From the IMG/VR virus record IMGVR_UViG_3300048839_001434, positions 1 through 37,710 of that record: a stretch of 37,710 bases of DNA; one strand, written 5' to 3'. Each line of letters begins with the position of its first letter. Position 1 is the stretch's first letter. The position numbers and the translations under genes are program-made. This document shows positions 13,623 to 20,785 of the stretch, in pieces. The notes beneath the pieces are model-generated. The model ran no database searches and had not been told where the DNA came from. It saw only the letters and a list, made by a program, of their open reading frames with translations. Origin of the DNA: a virus.

Positions 13623-13835
13623 TGGCATGGATGGCATAGGCGGCACAGATCTACACGGACGGCTGTTCCTCGTGGAACGTTTCAAAGAAAGTCGGCATGG
13701 GTCTACATCGTCGGCATTGGATGGCAGCGGAATCCATTGTCAGGGTGGCACGTGCAAGCGTACGATCCGCCACGCTCACGCACGTGTGTCTCTGGCGATC
13801 ACTCACCCCCGCCAGCAGCATCGTGCGAATCGGCG

Positions 13836-13862
13836 GACGCCCCGGCTTCAGGTCGGGGCGTC
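13836..13862 (+). terminator. Probable terminator in the 13623-13879 gap
   Basis: GACGCCCCG (13836-13844) and CGGGGCGTC (13854-13862) form a perfect 9-bp stem with a 9-base loop, followed by TTCGTT, a short T-rich tract. It would end early-right transcription before the terminase genes. The rest of this 257-base gap has no credible gene. It holds a short GTTCC-TCGT-GGAAC inverted repeat near 13663-13678 and two GTCGGCAT copies near 13692-13719. A late promoter is expected here, but I cannot identify one with confidence. Confidence 0.5.
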
Positions 13863-13879
13863 TTCGTTCCTGGCAACCC

Positions 13880-14434
13880 ATGAATGATCCGGTCCCGGCA
13901 GCCGCCCGTGAACGATGCGGCGCCAAGAACCGCGCGGGAGCGCCGTGCAAACGCTGGCCGGCGAAAGGCCGATCGCGATGTCGTCTGCACGGTGGCGCGA
14001 CGCCGATCAAGCATGGCCTGTACTCGAAAGACACCCCGAAGACGTTGGGCGAGCGAATCCGCGAGATGCGCGACGATCCCGAACTGCTCTCGCTCGATCG
14101 CCAGGCTGCGATCGCGCAGGCGCTGCAGCAGTCCGCGATCGCACGCTTCGAGGAGATCGAGCGGGCGATCGACGAAGGCGCGTACCACAAGGCGCTCGAC
14201 GCCCCCGATGTGCTCGACGTCCTGCGCAAGCTCACCGAGACGAGCGCCAAGATCATCGCGCGACGCCAGGGCGTCACAGACGGAAAGACCGTGCCGCTCG
14301 AGGTGGTCTCGCTCTTGATCGACCGTGTGATCCATGCCGTCAACCGATACGTCGTCGACGCAGCCGTCCGCCGAAGCATCGCCCTCGAGGTCACTCGGGG
14401 CTTGGATCTCGGGGAGGTTGTGGAGCGGACTTGA
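13880..14434 (+). CDS. terS: Probable small terminase subunit
   Basis: The 184-residue product begins with a Cys/His-rich segment (CGAKNRAGAPCKRWPAKG, RCRLHGGATP, KHGLYS) found at the N-terminus of many phage proteins next to large terminases. The rest is helical (DPELLSLDRQAAIAQALQQS onward), consistent with a multimeric DNA-recognition subunit that marks phage DNA for packaging. ATG 13880 has no strong ribosome-binding site. The gene overlaps the large-terminase gene. The call rests mainly on position and the Cys/His motif. Confidence 0.7.
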   Translation: MNDPVPAAARERCGAKNRAGAPCKRWPAKGRSRCRLHGGATPIKHGLYSKDTPKTLGERIREMRDDPELLSLDRQAAIAQALQQSAIARFEEIERAIDEGAYHKALDAPDVLDVLRKLTETSAKIIARRQGVTDGKTVPLEVVSLLIDRVIHAVNRYVVDAAVRRSIALEVTRGLDLGEVVERT

Positions 14435-15941
14435 GGTCGGTCCGGATCCGGACGACGACTTCGAAGCCTTCGCGGAGCGCCACCTCGTCGTCAAGACGAC
14501 GACCGAGGAACTGGTCCCGTTCCGGCTGCGGCCCGTCCAGCGCGAGCTGCACGAGGCCGTCACCGGCCGCGACATCATCGACAAGGCCCGCAAAGAGGGG
14601 ATCTCGACCTACATCGCGGGGCGCTTCTACCGGGACGTCACGACCCGGAAGAACGTCAACGCGGCCGTCGTGGCCCACCGGCCCGACGCGACGAACGAAC
14701 TCTGGCGCATCGTGCAGACGTTCTACGAGAACGATCCGCGGCGCCTGCGCACCCGCTACCAGAGCCGCAAGGAACTCGACTTCGCCGACCTCGGGAGCCG
14801 ATTCTCGGTCCTGACGGCAGGCGAGGGCTCGGGCCGCGCGGCGACGATCCACCGCCTCCACGTCTCCGAGCTCGCGCACTGGAAGGGCGACGCGAAGGCG
14901 ATCCTCGGCGGCATGATCGCGGCCGTCCCGCCCGGCATGGGCGAGGTCTTCATCGAGTCCACCGCCAACGGCGAGGGCAACGAGTACCACCGCCGCTACC
15001 TCGCGGCCGTCCTCGGCGAGGGCGAGTTCACCGCGCACTTCTTCGCGTGGTGGCAGCACGCCGAGTATCGCCGCGCCTGGAAGAAGGGCGCACCGCCGTC
15101 GTCTCCCGCCGAGCGCGAGATGATGGAGCGCTTCGGGCTCGATCTCGAGCAGCTCGCCTTCTGGCGCACGGTCGTCGCCGAGTACGGCGAGGATCTGGCG
15201 AAGCAGGAATACCCGGCCACCTGGCAGGAGAGCTTCCTCTCGAGCGGCCGGGGCATCTTCTCGAAGGCGTCGCTCCTTGCGCTCGAGGCGATCCACGGGC
15301 GCAAGCCGGAGAAGCTCGAGCGCGACGGCGACAACCGCCTCGCGATCTACGCCCCGCCGCGGCCGGGCCGCACCTACGTCGCCGGGGCCGACACGTCGGA
15401 AGGCGTCGCCGGCGGCGACTACCAGGACGTCCGCGTCCTCGACTTCCGGACGCTCGAGGAGGTCGCGCACCTGCGCGGCCGCTGGCCGATCGACGTCTTC
15501 GCGCGCAAGCTCTCGGCGCTGGTGACGGCCTACCAGGCCTTCACGGCGATCGAGGTGAACAACCACGGCCACGCCGTGATGGAGCACCTCCTGCACGGCC
15601 AGGACTCGCTGCGGATTCCGCGCGAGCTGCTCTACCACCGCCGCGCCTACGACCAGTACGGCAAGGCGAAGCGGAAGCCCGGCTGGGAAACCAACGGGAA
15701 GACGAAGCCGATCCTCGTCGCCGACCTCGAGGAGCTGATCCGCCGCCGGCAGCTCCCGATGCACGACGCCACGTTCTACGCCGAGGCGCGCGCCTTCGCG
15801 CACCTCGAAGACGGCTCGATGGGAGCGCCCCTCGGCACCCACGACGACAGCGTCATCTCGACCGGTCTCGCGATCCAGGCCCGCAAGCGCCGCCTGGGCG
15901 AGGTCGGTCCCAGCAACACCCGGCTCGTCGCCGGCGTGTAG
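14418..15941 (+). CDS. terL: Large terminase subunit (ATPase-nuclease)
   Basis: TerL pumps DNA into the prohead and cuts it. Numbering from TTG 14418: a Walker A-like KARKEGIST at 56-64; a Walker B-like hydrophobic run ending in S150-E151; and the coupling-type segment MGEVFIESTANGEG near 174-187. The RNase-H-fold nuclease has GADTSEG with D325, AIEVNNHGHA with E379 and GTHDDSV with D476/D477. The total of about 507 residues is normal. The start is uncertain: TTG 14418 has its G-rich tract directly adjacent, and ATG 14334 would overlap terS by 101 bases and read mostly shadow. Function is firm; start is not. Confidence 0.9.
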   Translation: MWSGLEVGPDPDDDFEAFAERHLVVKTTTEELVPFRLRPVQRELHEAVTGRDIIDKARKEGISTYIAGRFYRDVTTRKNVNAAVVAHRPDATNELWRIVQTFYENDPRRLRTRYQSRKELDFADLGSRFSVLTAGEGSGRAATIHRLHVSELAHWKGDAKAILGGMIAAVPPGMGEVFIESTANGEGNEYHRRYLAAVLGEGEFTAHFFAWWQHAEYRRAWKKGAPPSSPAEREMMERFGLDLEQLAFWRTVVAEYGEDLAKQEYPATWQESFLSSGRGIFSKASLLALEAIHGRKPEKLERDGDNRLAIYAPPRPGRTYVAGADTSEGVAGGDYQDVRVLDFRTLEEVAHLRGRWPIDVFARKLSALVTAYQAFTAIEVNNHGHAVMEHLLHGQDSLRIPRELLYHRRAYDQYGKAKRKPGWETNGKTKPILVADLEELIRRRQLPMHDATFYAEARAFAHLEDGSMGAPLGTHDDSVISTGLAIQARKRRLGEVGPSNTRLVAGV

Positions 15942-15952
15942 GAGACTTCGCG

Positions 15953-16225
15953 ATGCCCGCCGCAACCGTCCTGCGCCAGCGCGTGATCGACATCCCCAGC
16001 GAAGGGCAGCTCTTCGAGGAGATCACCCAGGTCACGCTCCCGGCCTCGAGCCCGGGCACGTTCACGACGCAGCTCGCCTCGATCGACGGGATCGTCGTCG
16101 GCGTCGGCCACACGGCCGAAGTCGCGACGGCCTGGTCGGTCTCGGGCAGCACGGTCTCGATCGCCTTCCCGGCGGCCGGGCAGAACCGGAACGCGATCAT
16201 CCGGGCCCTCGGGCGGCGCGTCTGA
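15953..16225 (+). CDS. Small beta-rich hypothetical head protein
   Basis: This 90-residue protein has AGGAGA 8 bases before ATG 15953. It begins MPAATVLRQRVIDIPSEG and is beta-rich and Gly/Ser/Thr-rich (VVGVGHTAEVATAWSVSG), resembling small decoration- or accessory-type structural proteins, though none is recognised. Its TGA stop overlaps a CTG that appears to start the next gene. Confidence 0.6.
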   Translation: MPAATVLRQRVIDIPSEGQLFEEITQVTLPASSPGTFTTQLASIDGIVVGVGHTAEVATAWSVSGSTVSIAFPAAGQNRNAIIRALGRRV

Positions 16226-16470
16226 CGGCCCAGGTCGTCGACCTCGACTCGCAGCGACCGCACGTCGTCATCCGCGACGCGGAGACGGGCGACGCGCACG
16301 TCTATCCGGTCCAGTTCTGGGTCGACTTCGCACTCGGCAAAGCCGACCTCGAGGCCCCGCCGATCGGCGTCCTGCGCCAAGTGATCCGCGAGTGGCTGCT
16401 CTGCACCGAGCAGCACGGCGGATTCGATTTCGGCGAGTTCAAGCCGCCCCCGCCCCTCGTTGTGCCGTAG
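16222..16470 (+). CDS. Hypothetical protein apparently starting at CTG
   Basis: An 82-codon frame lies between the previous stop and the portal gene. It reads TAQVVDLDSQRPHVVIRDAE, then QFWVDFALGKADLEA, then VLRQVIREWLLCTEQHGG, and ends with a Pro-rich tail. This is balanced, protein-like composition, unlike the shadow on the other strand. The frame has no ATG, GTG or TTG near its beginning. CTG 16222 overlaps the preceding TGA (CTGA), mirroring the ATGA and GTGA junctions elsewhere. A -1 frameshift from the upstream gene is an alternative, but no slippery heptamer is present. Function unknown. Confidence 0.6.
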   Translation: MTAQVVDLDSQRPHVVIRDAETGDAHVYPVQFWVDFALGKADLEAPPIGVLRQVIREWLLCTEQHGGFDFGEFKPPPPLVVP

Positions 16471-16486
16471 CCGCAGGAGGGCATAG

Positions 16487-17995
16487 GTGGCTCTCAATGC
16501 GCCGAACGCGATCAAGGTCGCCACGCTCAACGCCAAGCACGAGGGCTACCGCGCGAAGGGCTGGGGCGAACTCTGGGCGCTCTACGCCGGCGGCCAGGCC
16601 TTCGACGCCGACAAGTTCATCCGCGAGCGCCGCAGCGAGCCGCTCGAGATCCTCCAAGAGCGCCGCGAGCGGGCGTTCTACCTCGGCTACATGGGCGAGA
16701 TCGTCGACCTGTTCGCGTCGAACCTCTTCCTGAAGCCGCTCGAGATCACCCCGAAGCGCGGCGAGAAGGCCTTCTGGGAGGCGTTCGCGAAGAACGTCGA
16801 CACCCGGAACACGCACCTCTCTGCCTTCATGCTCGAGCGCTGGGTCCGCGCGCTCGTCCAGCGCTTCGCCTACACCTGGGTCGACCTCCCGAAGGCGCCC
16901 GAGGGCGCTACGCCGAACACGCTGCGCGATCAGGACGACATGGGCCTCCGGCAGGCCTACCTGATCCCCGTCAACGCCGACGAGGTCTTCGACTCGCGCT
17001 GCGACGACTCGGGCCTGCTCGAGTGGGCGATCGTCCACAAGGAGAAGATCCAGCGCCCGAGCCCCTTCTCGCTCGAGCGCTCGAAGCTGCACCGCTGGAC
17101 GGTCCTCCACCGCGAGGGGATCGCGACCTACGTCGCCGAGGAGAAGCTCGAGCACCGCGACGGCGCCTGGAAGGCCACCGGCAAGCTCGAGAACGAGCAC
17201 GCGGCGCTCGAGTCGGACATCCCGAACCCCTGCAGCGGCCGCGTCCCGCTCGCCCGGATCTGCCTGCCCGAGGCGCTCTGCATCGGCGACAAGCTCGACG
17301 GCATCCAGCGCCACCTGACCGAGATGGACAACGCGATCTCGTGGCAGCAGTTCATGTCGCTCTTCGCGATGCCCGTCGTGAAGAGCGCGAAGCAGTTCAA
17401 TCAGGCGGTCGGCGAGTCCTACTTCATCCAGCTCGACCCCGAGGACGAGTTCACCTGGTCGGAGCCCGCCGGGACGGCGCTCAAGGCCTCGATGGATCGC
17501 CGCGAGTCCCTGAAGGACGAGATGTTCCGGATCGCGCATCAGATGGCGCAGTCGGTCCAGTCGAACGCGGAGACCGCGGCGCGCAGCGGCGAATCGAAGC
17601 GGCGCGACCGCACCCCGACCGAGATCGTCCTCGACGCGCTCGGCGATCTGGCGCGCCAGCACGCCCGCGAGGTCGCCCGACTGGTCGCGCTCTCGCGCGG
17701 CGAGCCCGATGACGACATCGACGTCGCGGGCTGCGACGAGTTCGACCTCGAGGACGACGCGAACCACCTCGACGACGAGCTGAAGTTCAACGCGCTCGCG
17801 ATCCCGAGCAAGCACCTCGCCACGCTGCGCGCCCAGCGCACCGTGCGGCGACGCTACCCCGACTTCTCGCCGGCCGATCTCAAGAAGATCGACGCCGAGA
17901 TCATCGAAAGCACCACGGCACCGGACCCGGCCGAAGAGCCGGGCGATCTGGAAGAGCCGCCCACCCGAGGGCGGAACGAGCGCGACGACGAATAG
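16487..17995 (+). CDS. Portal protein
   Basis: The 502-residue protein follows the terminase genes, as portals do. It has portal-like features: a mixed alpha/beta body with a DNA-facing helix region (DNAISWQQFMSLFAMPVVKS), the segment ERAFYLGYMGEIVDLFASNL, and an acidic C-terminal tail (EEPGDLEEPPTRGRNERDDE). It would form the dodecameric ring through which DNA enters and leaves the head. GTG 16487 has GGAGGG upstream. Call rests on size, order and overall pattern. Confidence 0.8.
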   Translation: MALNAPNAIKVATLNAKHEGYRAKGWGELWALYAGGQAFDADKFIRERRSEPLEILQERRERAFYLGYMGEIVDLFASNLFLKPLEITPKRGEKAFWEAFAKNVDTRNTHLSAFMLERWVRALVQRFAYTWVDLPKAPEGATPNTLRDQDDMGLRQAYLIPVNADEVFDSRCDDSGLLEWAIVHKEKIQRPSPFSLERSKLHRWTVLHREGIATYVAEEKLEHRDGAWKATGKLENEHAALESDIPNPCSGRVPLARICLPEALCIGDKLDGIQRHLTEMDNAISWQQFMSLFAMPVVKSAKQFNQAVGESYFIQLDPEDEFTWSEPAGTALKASMDRRESLKDEMFRIAHQMAQSVQSNAETAARSGESKRRDRTPTEIVLDALGDLARQHAREVARLVALSRGEPDDDIDVAGCDEFDLEDDANHLDDELKFNALAIPSKHLATLRAQRTVRRRYPDFSPADLKKIDAEIIESTTAPDPAEEPGDLEEPPTRGRNERDDE

Positions 17996-18054
17996 CGTCG
18001 CGCTGCCGAGCATCGGGGCACCTGCACCGGCCAGGGTTCAAGCCGGGCACCGCG

Positions 18055-18063
18055 CTAGACGCG
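18055..18063 (+). repeat. CTAGACGCG repeat before scaffold and capsid genes
   Basis: The 9-mer CTAGACGCG occurs at 18055-18063, 14 bases before the scaffold start, and again at 18835-18843, 21 bases before the capsid start, with a G/A-rich ribosome-binding tract after each. CTAG is rare in this GC-rich sequence. It may be a shared transcription, RNA-processing or translation signal for the highly expressed head genes, or chance. Confidence 0.3.
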
Positions 18064-18076
18064 CGAGGAGGTTCTC

Positions 18077-18796
18077 GTGGCACTCGGAGAGGACGACCTG
18101 AAGCAGGTCTCGAGCAAGGTCGCCGAAGTCTTGAAGGAGACGCTCTCGAGCGACGACTTCAAGAAGGCACTCGGCGGCGTCGTGCGACCGATCGTGGTTG
18201 GCGTCGTGCAGGCCGAGACGAAGACCATCGTCGAGAAGAACGAGGAACTCGCCGGCAAGCTCGGCGAGCTCGATACCGCCCTCCAAGAGGCGGCGACGAA
18301 GGGCGGCGACTCCGGCGGCAAGGGTGGGACCAAGAAGGACGACGAGTCCGAAGAGGTCAAGACCCTGCGAGCCAAGATCGAGGCGATGCAGAAGAAGGAT
18401 CAGGAGCGCGAAGCCGCGCGCCTGAAGGAGCGAGAAGAAGCGAAGCGAGCCGCACGCAAGGCGCGCTTCGTGGAAGCGGCCAGCGGCCTCGAGATGCTCG
18501 GCATCCCGCAGGCGTGGGCCTTCCTCGAGGGCCAGCTCGAAGACGGCGAATCGGACGACGTTCTGGTTCGGGTCAAGCGAGACGGCTACGAGGAGAAGCT
18601 CCCCTTGAAGGCGTTCCTCTCGGACGAGTTCCCGAAGACCGAGGACGGGAAGATCCACTACCGCGCCAAGGGCGGCGGCGGCAGTGGTGGCAAGCAGTGG
18701 AGCGACAGTGGCGGCGCCGGAGGTTCCGGCGGCAAGCAGGCGGACGTCGGAGGTCTGCTCGACTCGGTCGGGTGGGGCTCGGGCGGCGCCGCGTAA
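18077..18796 (+). CDS. Capsid scaffolding protein
   Basis: This 239-residue protein is highly charged and Lys/Glu/Ala-rich, with a long coiled coil at about residues 90-135 (EEVKTLRAKIEAMQKKDQER) and Gly/Ser-rich linkers near 75-85 and at the C-terminus. This is the usual make-up of phage scaffolds, which organise capsid subunits and then leave the head. It sits directly before the major capsid gene. GTG 18077 has GAGGAGG upstream. No protease domain is visible. Confidence 0.75.
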   Translation: MALGEDDLKQVSSKVAEVLKETLSSDDFKKALGGVVRPIVVGVVQAETKTIVEKNEELAGKLGELDTALQEAATKGGDSGGKGGTKKDDESEEVKTLRAKIEAMQKKDQEREAARLKEREEAKRAARKARFVEAASGLEMLGIPQAWAFLEGQLEDGESDDVLVRVKRDGYEEKLPLKAFLSDEFPKTEDGKIHYRAKGGGGSGGKQWSDSGGAGGSGGKQADVGGLLDSVGWGSGGAA

Positions 18797-18863
18797 GTAG
18801 GCCACGGCTCGGCTGCTCGCTTGATCCCGCTCGCCTAGACGCGAAGCGGAAGGAGAACCCTCT

Positions 18864-19898
18864 ATGGCGGCCAACGCCAATCTCGCAGCCGTTTCCAACG
18901 CGCTGAGCCAGACCTACGAGTCGCAGATCGTGCGGCAGATCAACCGCGAGGCGGCGACGCTTCGCTTCCTGCCGAAGAAGTTCGGCGCCGGCAAGAACGT
19001 CGCCTGGGACACCGAGTTCGACGGTGCGCTCGCGGCCTCCTACGCCGACGGCGCGGACGTCGCCGACGGCGAGTTCGGCGTGGACGACAACCTGCCGGCG
19101 ACCCTGCCGTGGGGCCTCTATCGCGCACCGTTCCGCGCGACGGGCCTCGCGATCGCGGCGGCCGGCTCGAGCCACAGCCCCGAGACGCTGAAGAACCTCT
19201 TCGAGGAGAAGATGTTCGGCGCCGTCTCGAAGCTCGGCAGCGTCGTCAACACCGCGCTCTTCACGGGCACGGGCGCGAACTCGATCCTGGGCCTCCTGGC
19301 GGCGAACGGCCCGCTCGACTCGGTCGGCACCTACGCGGGCATCGACCGCGCGGTGCAGACCGGCTGGGCGGGCAACAAGCTCGCGAACGGCGGCACGCCG
19401 CGCGCGATCTCGTTCGACCTCCTGCGCGCCCTGATCCGCTCGATCTTCACCCGCCAGGGCGGCTACCCGGACATCCTGATCACCGACCCGCTGACGTTCG
19501 ACCGCATCGCCGCGCTCTTCGACACGAACCGGCGCTGGATGGATTCGGTCACGACCGCGGCCGGCGAGATCAAGCTCCGCGGTGGCGAGCGCGCGCTCGA
19601 CTTCGACGGCATCCCGATCATGCGCGACAAGGACTGCACGGCCGGCAACGTGGTCGCGATCAACACGCAGCACGTCGAGGTCCGCTTTCTGCCGACCTAC
19701 CCGTCGCAGGCGGCCAGCGGTCCGAACGGCACCTTCGAGATCCACGACGACATGGGTCGTGTCTCGGGCCTGCCGGCGCGGATCGAGATGCTCGGCAAGA
19801 CCGGCGACACCGAGAAGGCCTACGCGAAGGTCTACGTCCAGGTCCGGAACAACCGCCCGAACTCGTGCGGCTGGCTGACGGATCTCCTGACGTCGTAG
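18864..19898 (+). CDS. Major capsid protein (HK97-fold type)
   Basis: This 344-residue protein has the order and size of HK97-fold capsid proteins: a helical N-arm (LSQTYESQIVRQINREAATL), an E-loop-like region, a P-domain with TPRAISFDLLRALIRSIF, and a strand-rich A-domain end (DKDCTAGNVVAINTQHVEVR). It lies between scaffold and a terminator-like hairpin and has a strong AAGGAG site, all signs of high expression. No direct motif proves the fold; size, place and neighbours make the call. Confidence 0.88.
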   Translation: MAANANLAAVSNALSQTYESQIVRQINREAATLRFLPKKFGAGKNVAWDTEFDGALAASYADGADVADGEFGVDDNLPATLPWGLYRAPFRATGLAIAAAGSSHSPETLKNLFEEKMFGAVSKLGSVVNTALFTGTGANSILGLLAANGPLDSVGTYAGIDRAVQTGWAGNKLANGGTPRAISFDLLRALIRSIFTRQGGYPDILITDPLTFDRIAALFDTNRRWMDSVTTAAGEIKLRGGERALDFDGIPIMRDKDCTAGNVVAINTQHVEVRFLPTYPSQAASGPNGTFEIHDDMGRVSGLPARIEMLGKTGDTEKAYAKVYVQVRNNRPNSCGWLTDLLTS

Positions 19899-19913
19899 CA
19901 GCAACCCAGGGCG

Positions 19914-19952
19914 AGAGGGGCCGCTCGGCGCTCGTGTCGGCGCGGCCCTTCT
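19914..19952 (+). terminator. Terminator-like hairpin after the capsid gene
   Basis: AGAGGGGCCGC (19914-19924) pairs with GCGGCCCTTCT (19942-19952) in an 11-bp stem with one G-T pair and a 17-base loop, followed by CTTCC. It could terminate part of the transcripts after the capsid gene or protect its mRNA end. A weak T-run makes it partial at best. Confidence 0.5.
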
Positions 19953-19980
19953 CTTCCCCCTGTTCACCGAAGGAGAACAC

Positions 19981-20355
19981 ATGGCAGTTGTGACCTCGTC
20001 CGCCGAAACCGAGACCCCTGCCGTCGTCGATGGCGCCGGCGCGAAAGACGCGAAGTCGAAGCGCGGCGCGGGGGTCGAGGCCGTGGCGGATGCCGTCAAC
20101 TCGAGCGAGAGCGGCGCCGCGGAGATCGTCGAGCCGATCCGCGAGGCCGAGCCCGACGTCGAGGGCGTCGTGCGCCGTTTCGACGTCTGGGAGAACTCGG
20201 GCAACGGCCCGACGCCGATCCTGGGCGACTGCATCATCTACGCGCCCGAGCGGATGCGGATTCCCGCCGGCAAGCGCGTGCGCCTGCCCCGCGGCTACCG
20301 GCAGGCCATCGGCGACGCAGCGCCGAACCACCTGAAGTTCATCGGCGAGGAATAG
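19981..20355 (+). CDS. Small head-associated hypothetical protein
   Basis: The 124-residue product has an Ala/Thr/Glu-rich, probably disordered N-terminal half (residues 1-60) and a compact beta-rich C-terminal domain (VVRRFDVWENSGNGPTPILG, then PERMRIPAGKRVRLPRGY). An AAGGAGA site precedes the ATG. Located between the capsid protein and the head-tail connectors, it could be a decoration or connector protein. No family recognised. Confidence 0.6.
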   Translation: MAVVTSSAETETPAVVDGAGAKDAKSKRGAGVEAVADAVNSSESGAAEIVEPIREAEPDVEGVVRRFDVWENSGNGPTPILGDCIIYAPERMRIPAGKRVRLPRGYRQAIGDAAPNHLKFIGEE

Positions 20356-20361
20356 CGGGCC

Positions 20362-20760
20362 GTGGCGCTCACTGCGGAGCAGCGGCTCTACGTCTTCGAG
20401 ATCCTCGACCTGCCGCCCGGCGGCGTCGGGATCGAGATCACGGGCACGCTCGGCCACGCGAGCGCCTACGAGCGGGAGTCCTTCGGCACGCCGACGTCAG
20501 CGGTCGACGAGCTGCTCGCGCTGCTCACTGCGGAGCAGGAGGCGATCGTCTCGGACCTCGTCGACCAGTGGAAGCTCGTGCGAACGAGCGAGGTGATGCT
20601 GCACACGGCCGAGGACGTCGAGGGCGTCGTCGTCAGCCACGCGCAGAAGCGCGACCTGATCAAGCGGGCGCTCCTCGTCCACGTCCCGGTCTACCGGGAG
20701 GGCGAGCTGGTCGAACGCCACGCGCGCGGAACGCCGTCGAACCGTCTCCTCCGCGCGTAG
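20362..20760 (+). CDS. Probable head-completion/adaptor protein
   Basis: The 132-residue product starts at GTG 20362, 6 bases after the previous stop. It is mostly helical (AVDELLALLTAEQEAIVSDL, KRDLIKRALLVHVPVYREGE), similar in size and layout to the small alpha-helical adaptor proteins that bind the portal. It has no catalytic motif. Position between the capsid and MuF genes suits a connector, but the family is not recognised. Confidence 0.5.
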   Translation: MALTAEQRLYVFEILDLPPGGVGIEITGTLGHASAYERESFGTPTSAVDELLALLTAEQEAIVSDLVDQWKLVRTSEVMLHTAEDVEGVVVSHAQKRDLIKRALLVHVPVYREGELVERHARGTPSNRLLRA

Positions 20761-20785
20761 AAGCTGCGCGCGAGGGAGGTGAGCC

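Noticed and set aside
17996-18076. A possible tRNA in the portal-scaffold gap (GGTTCAAGCC)
   Set aside because: No cloverleaf can be drawn; only a T-loop-like word is present.
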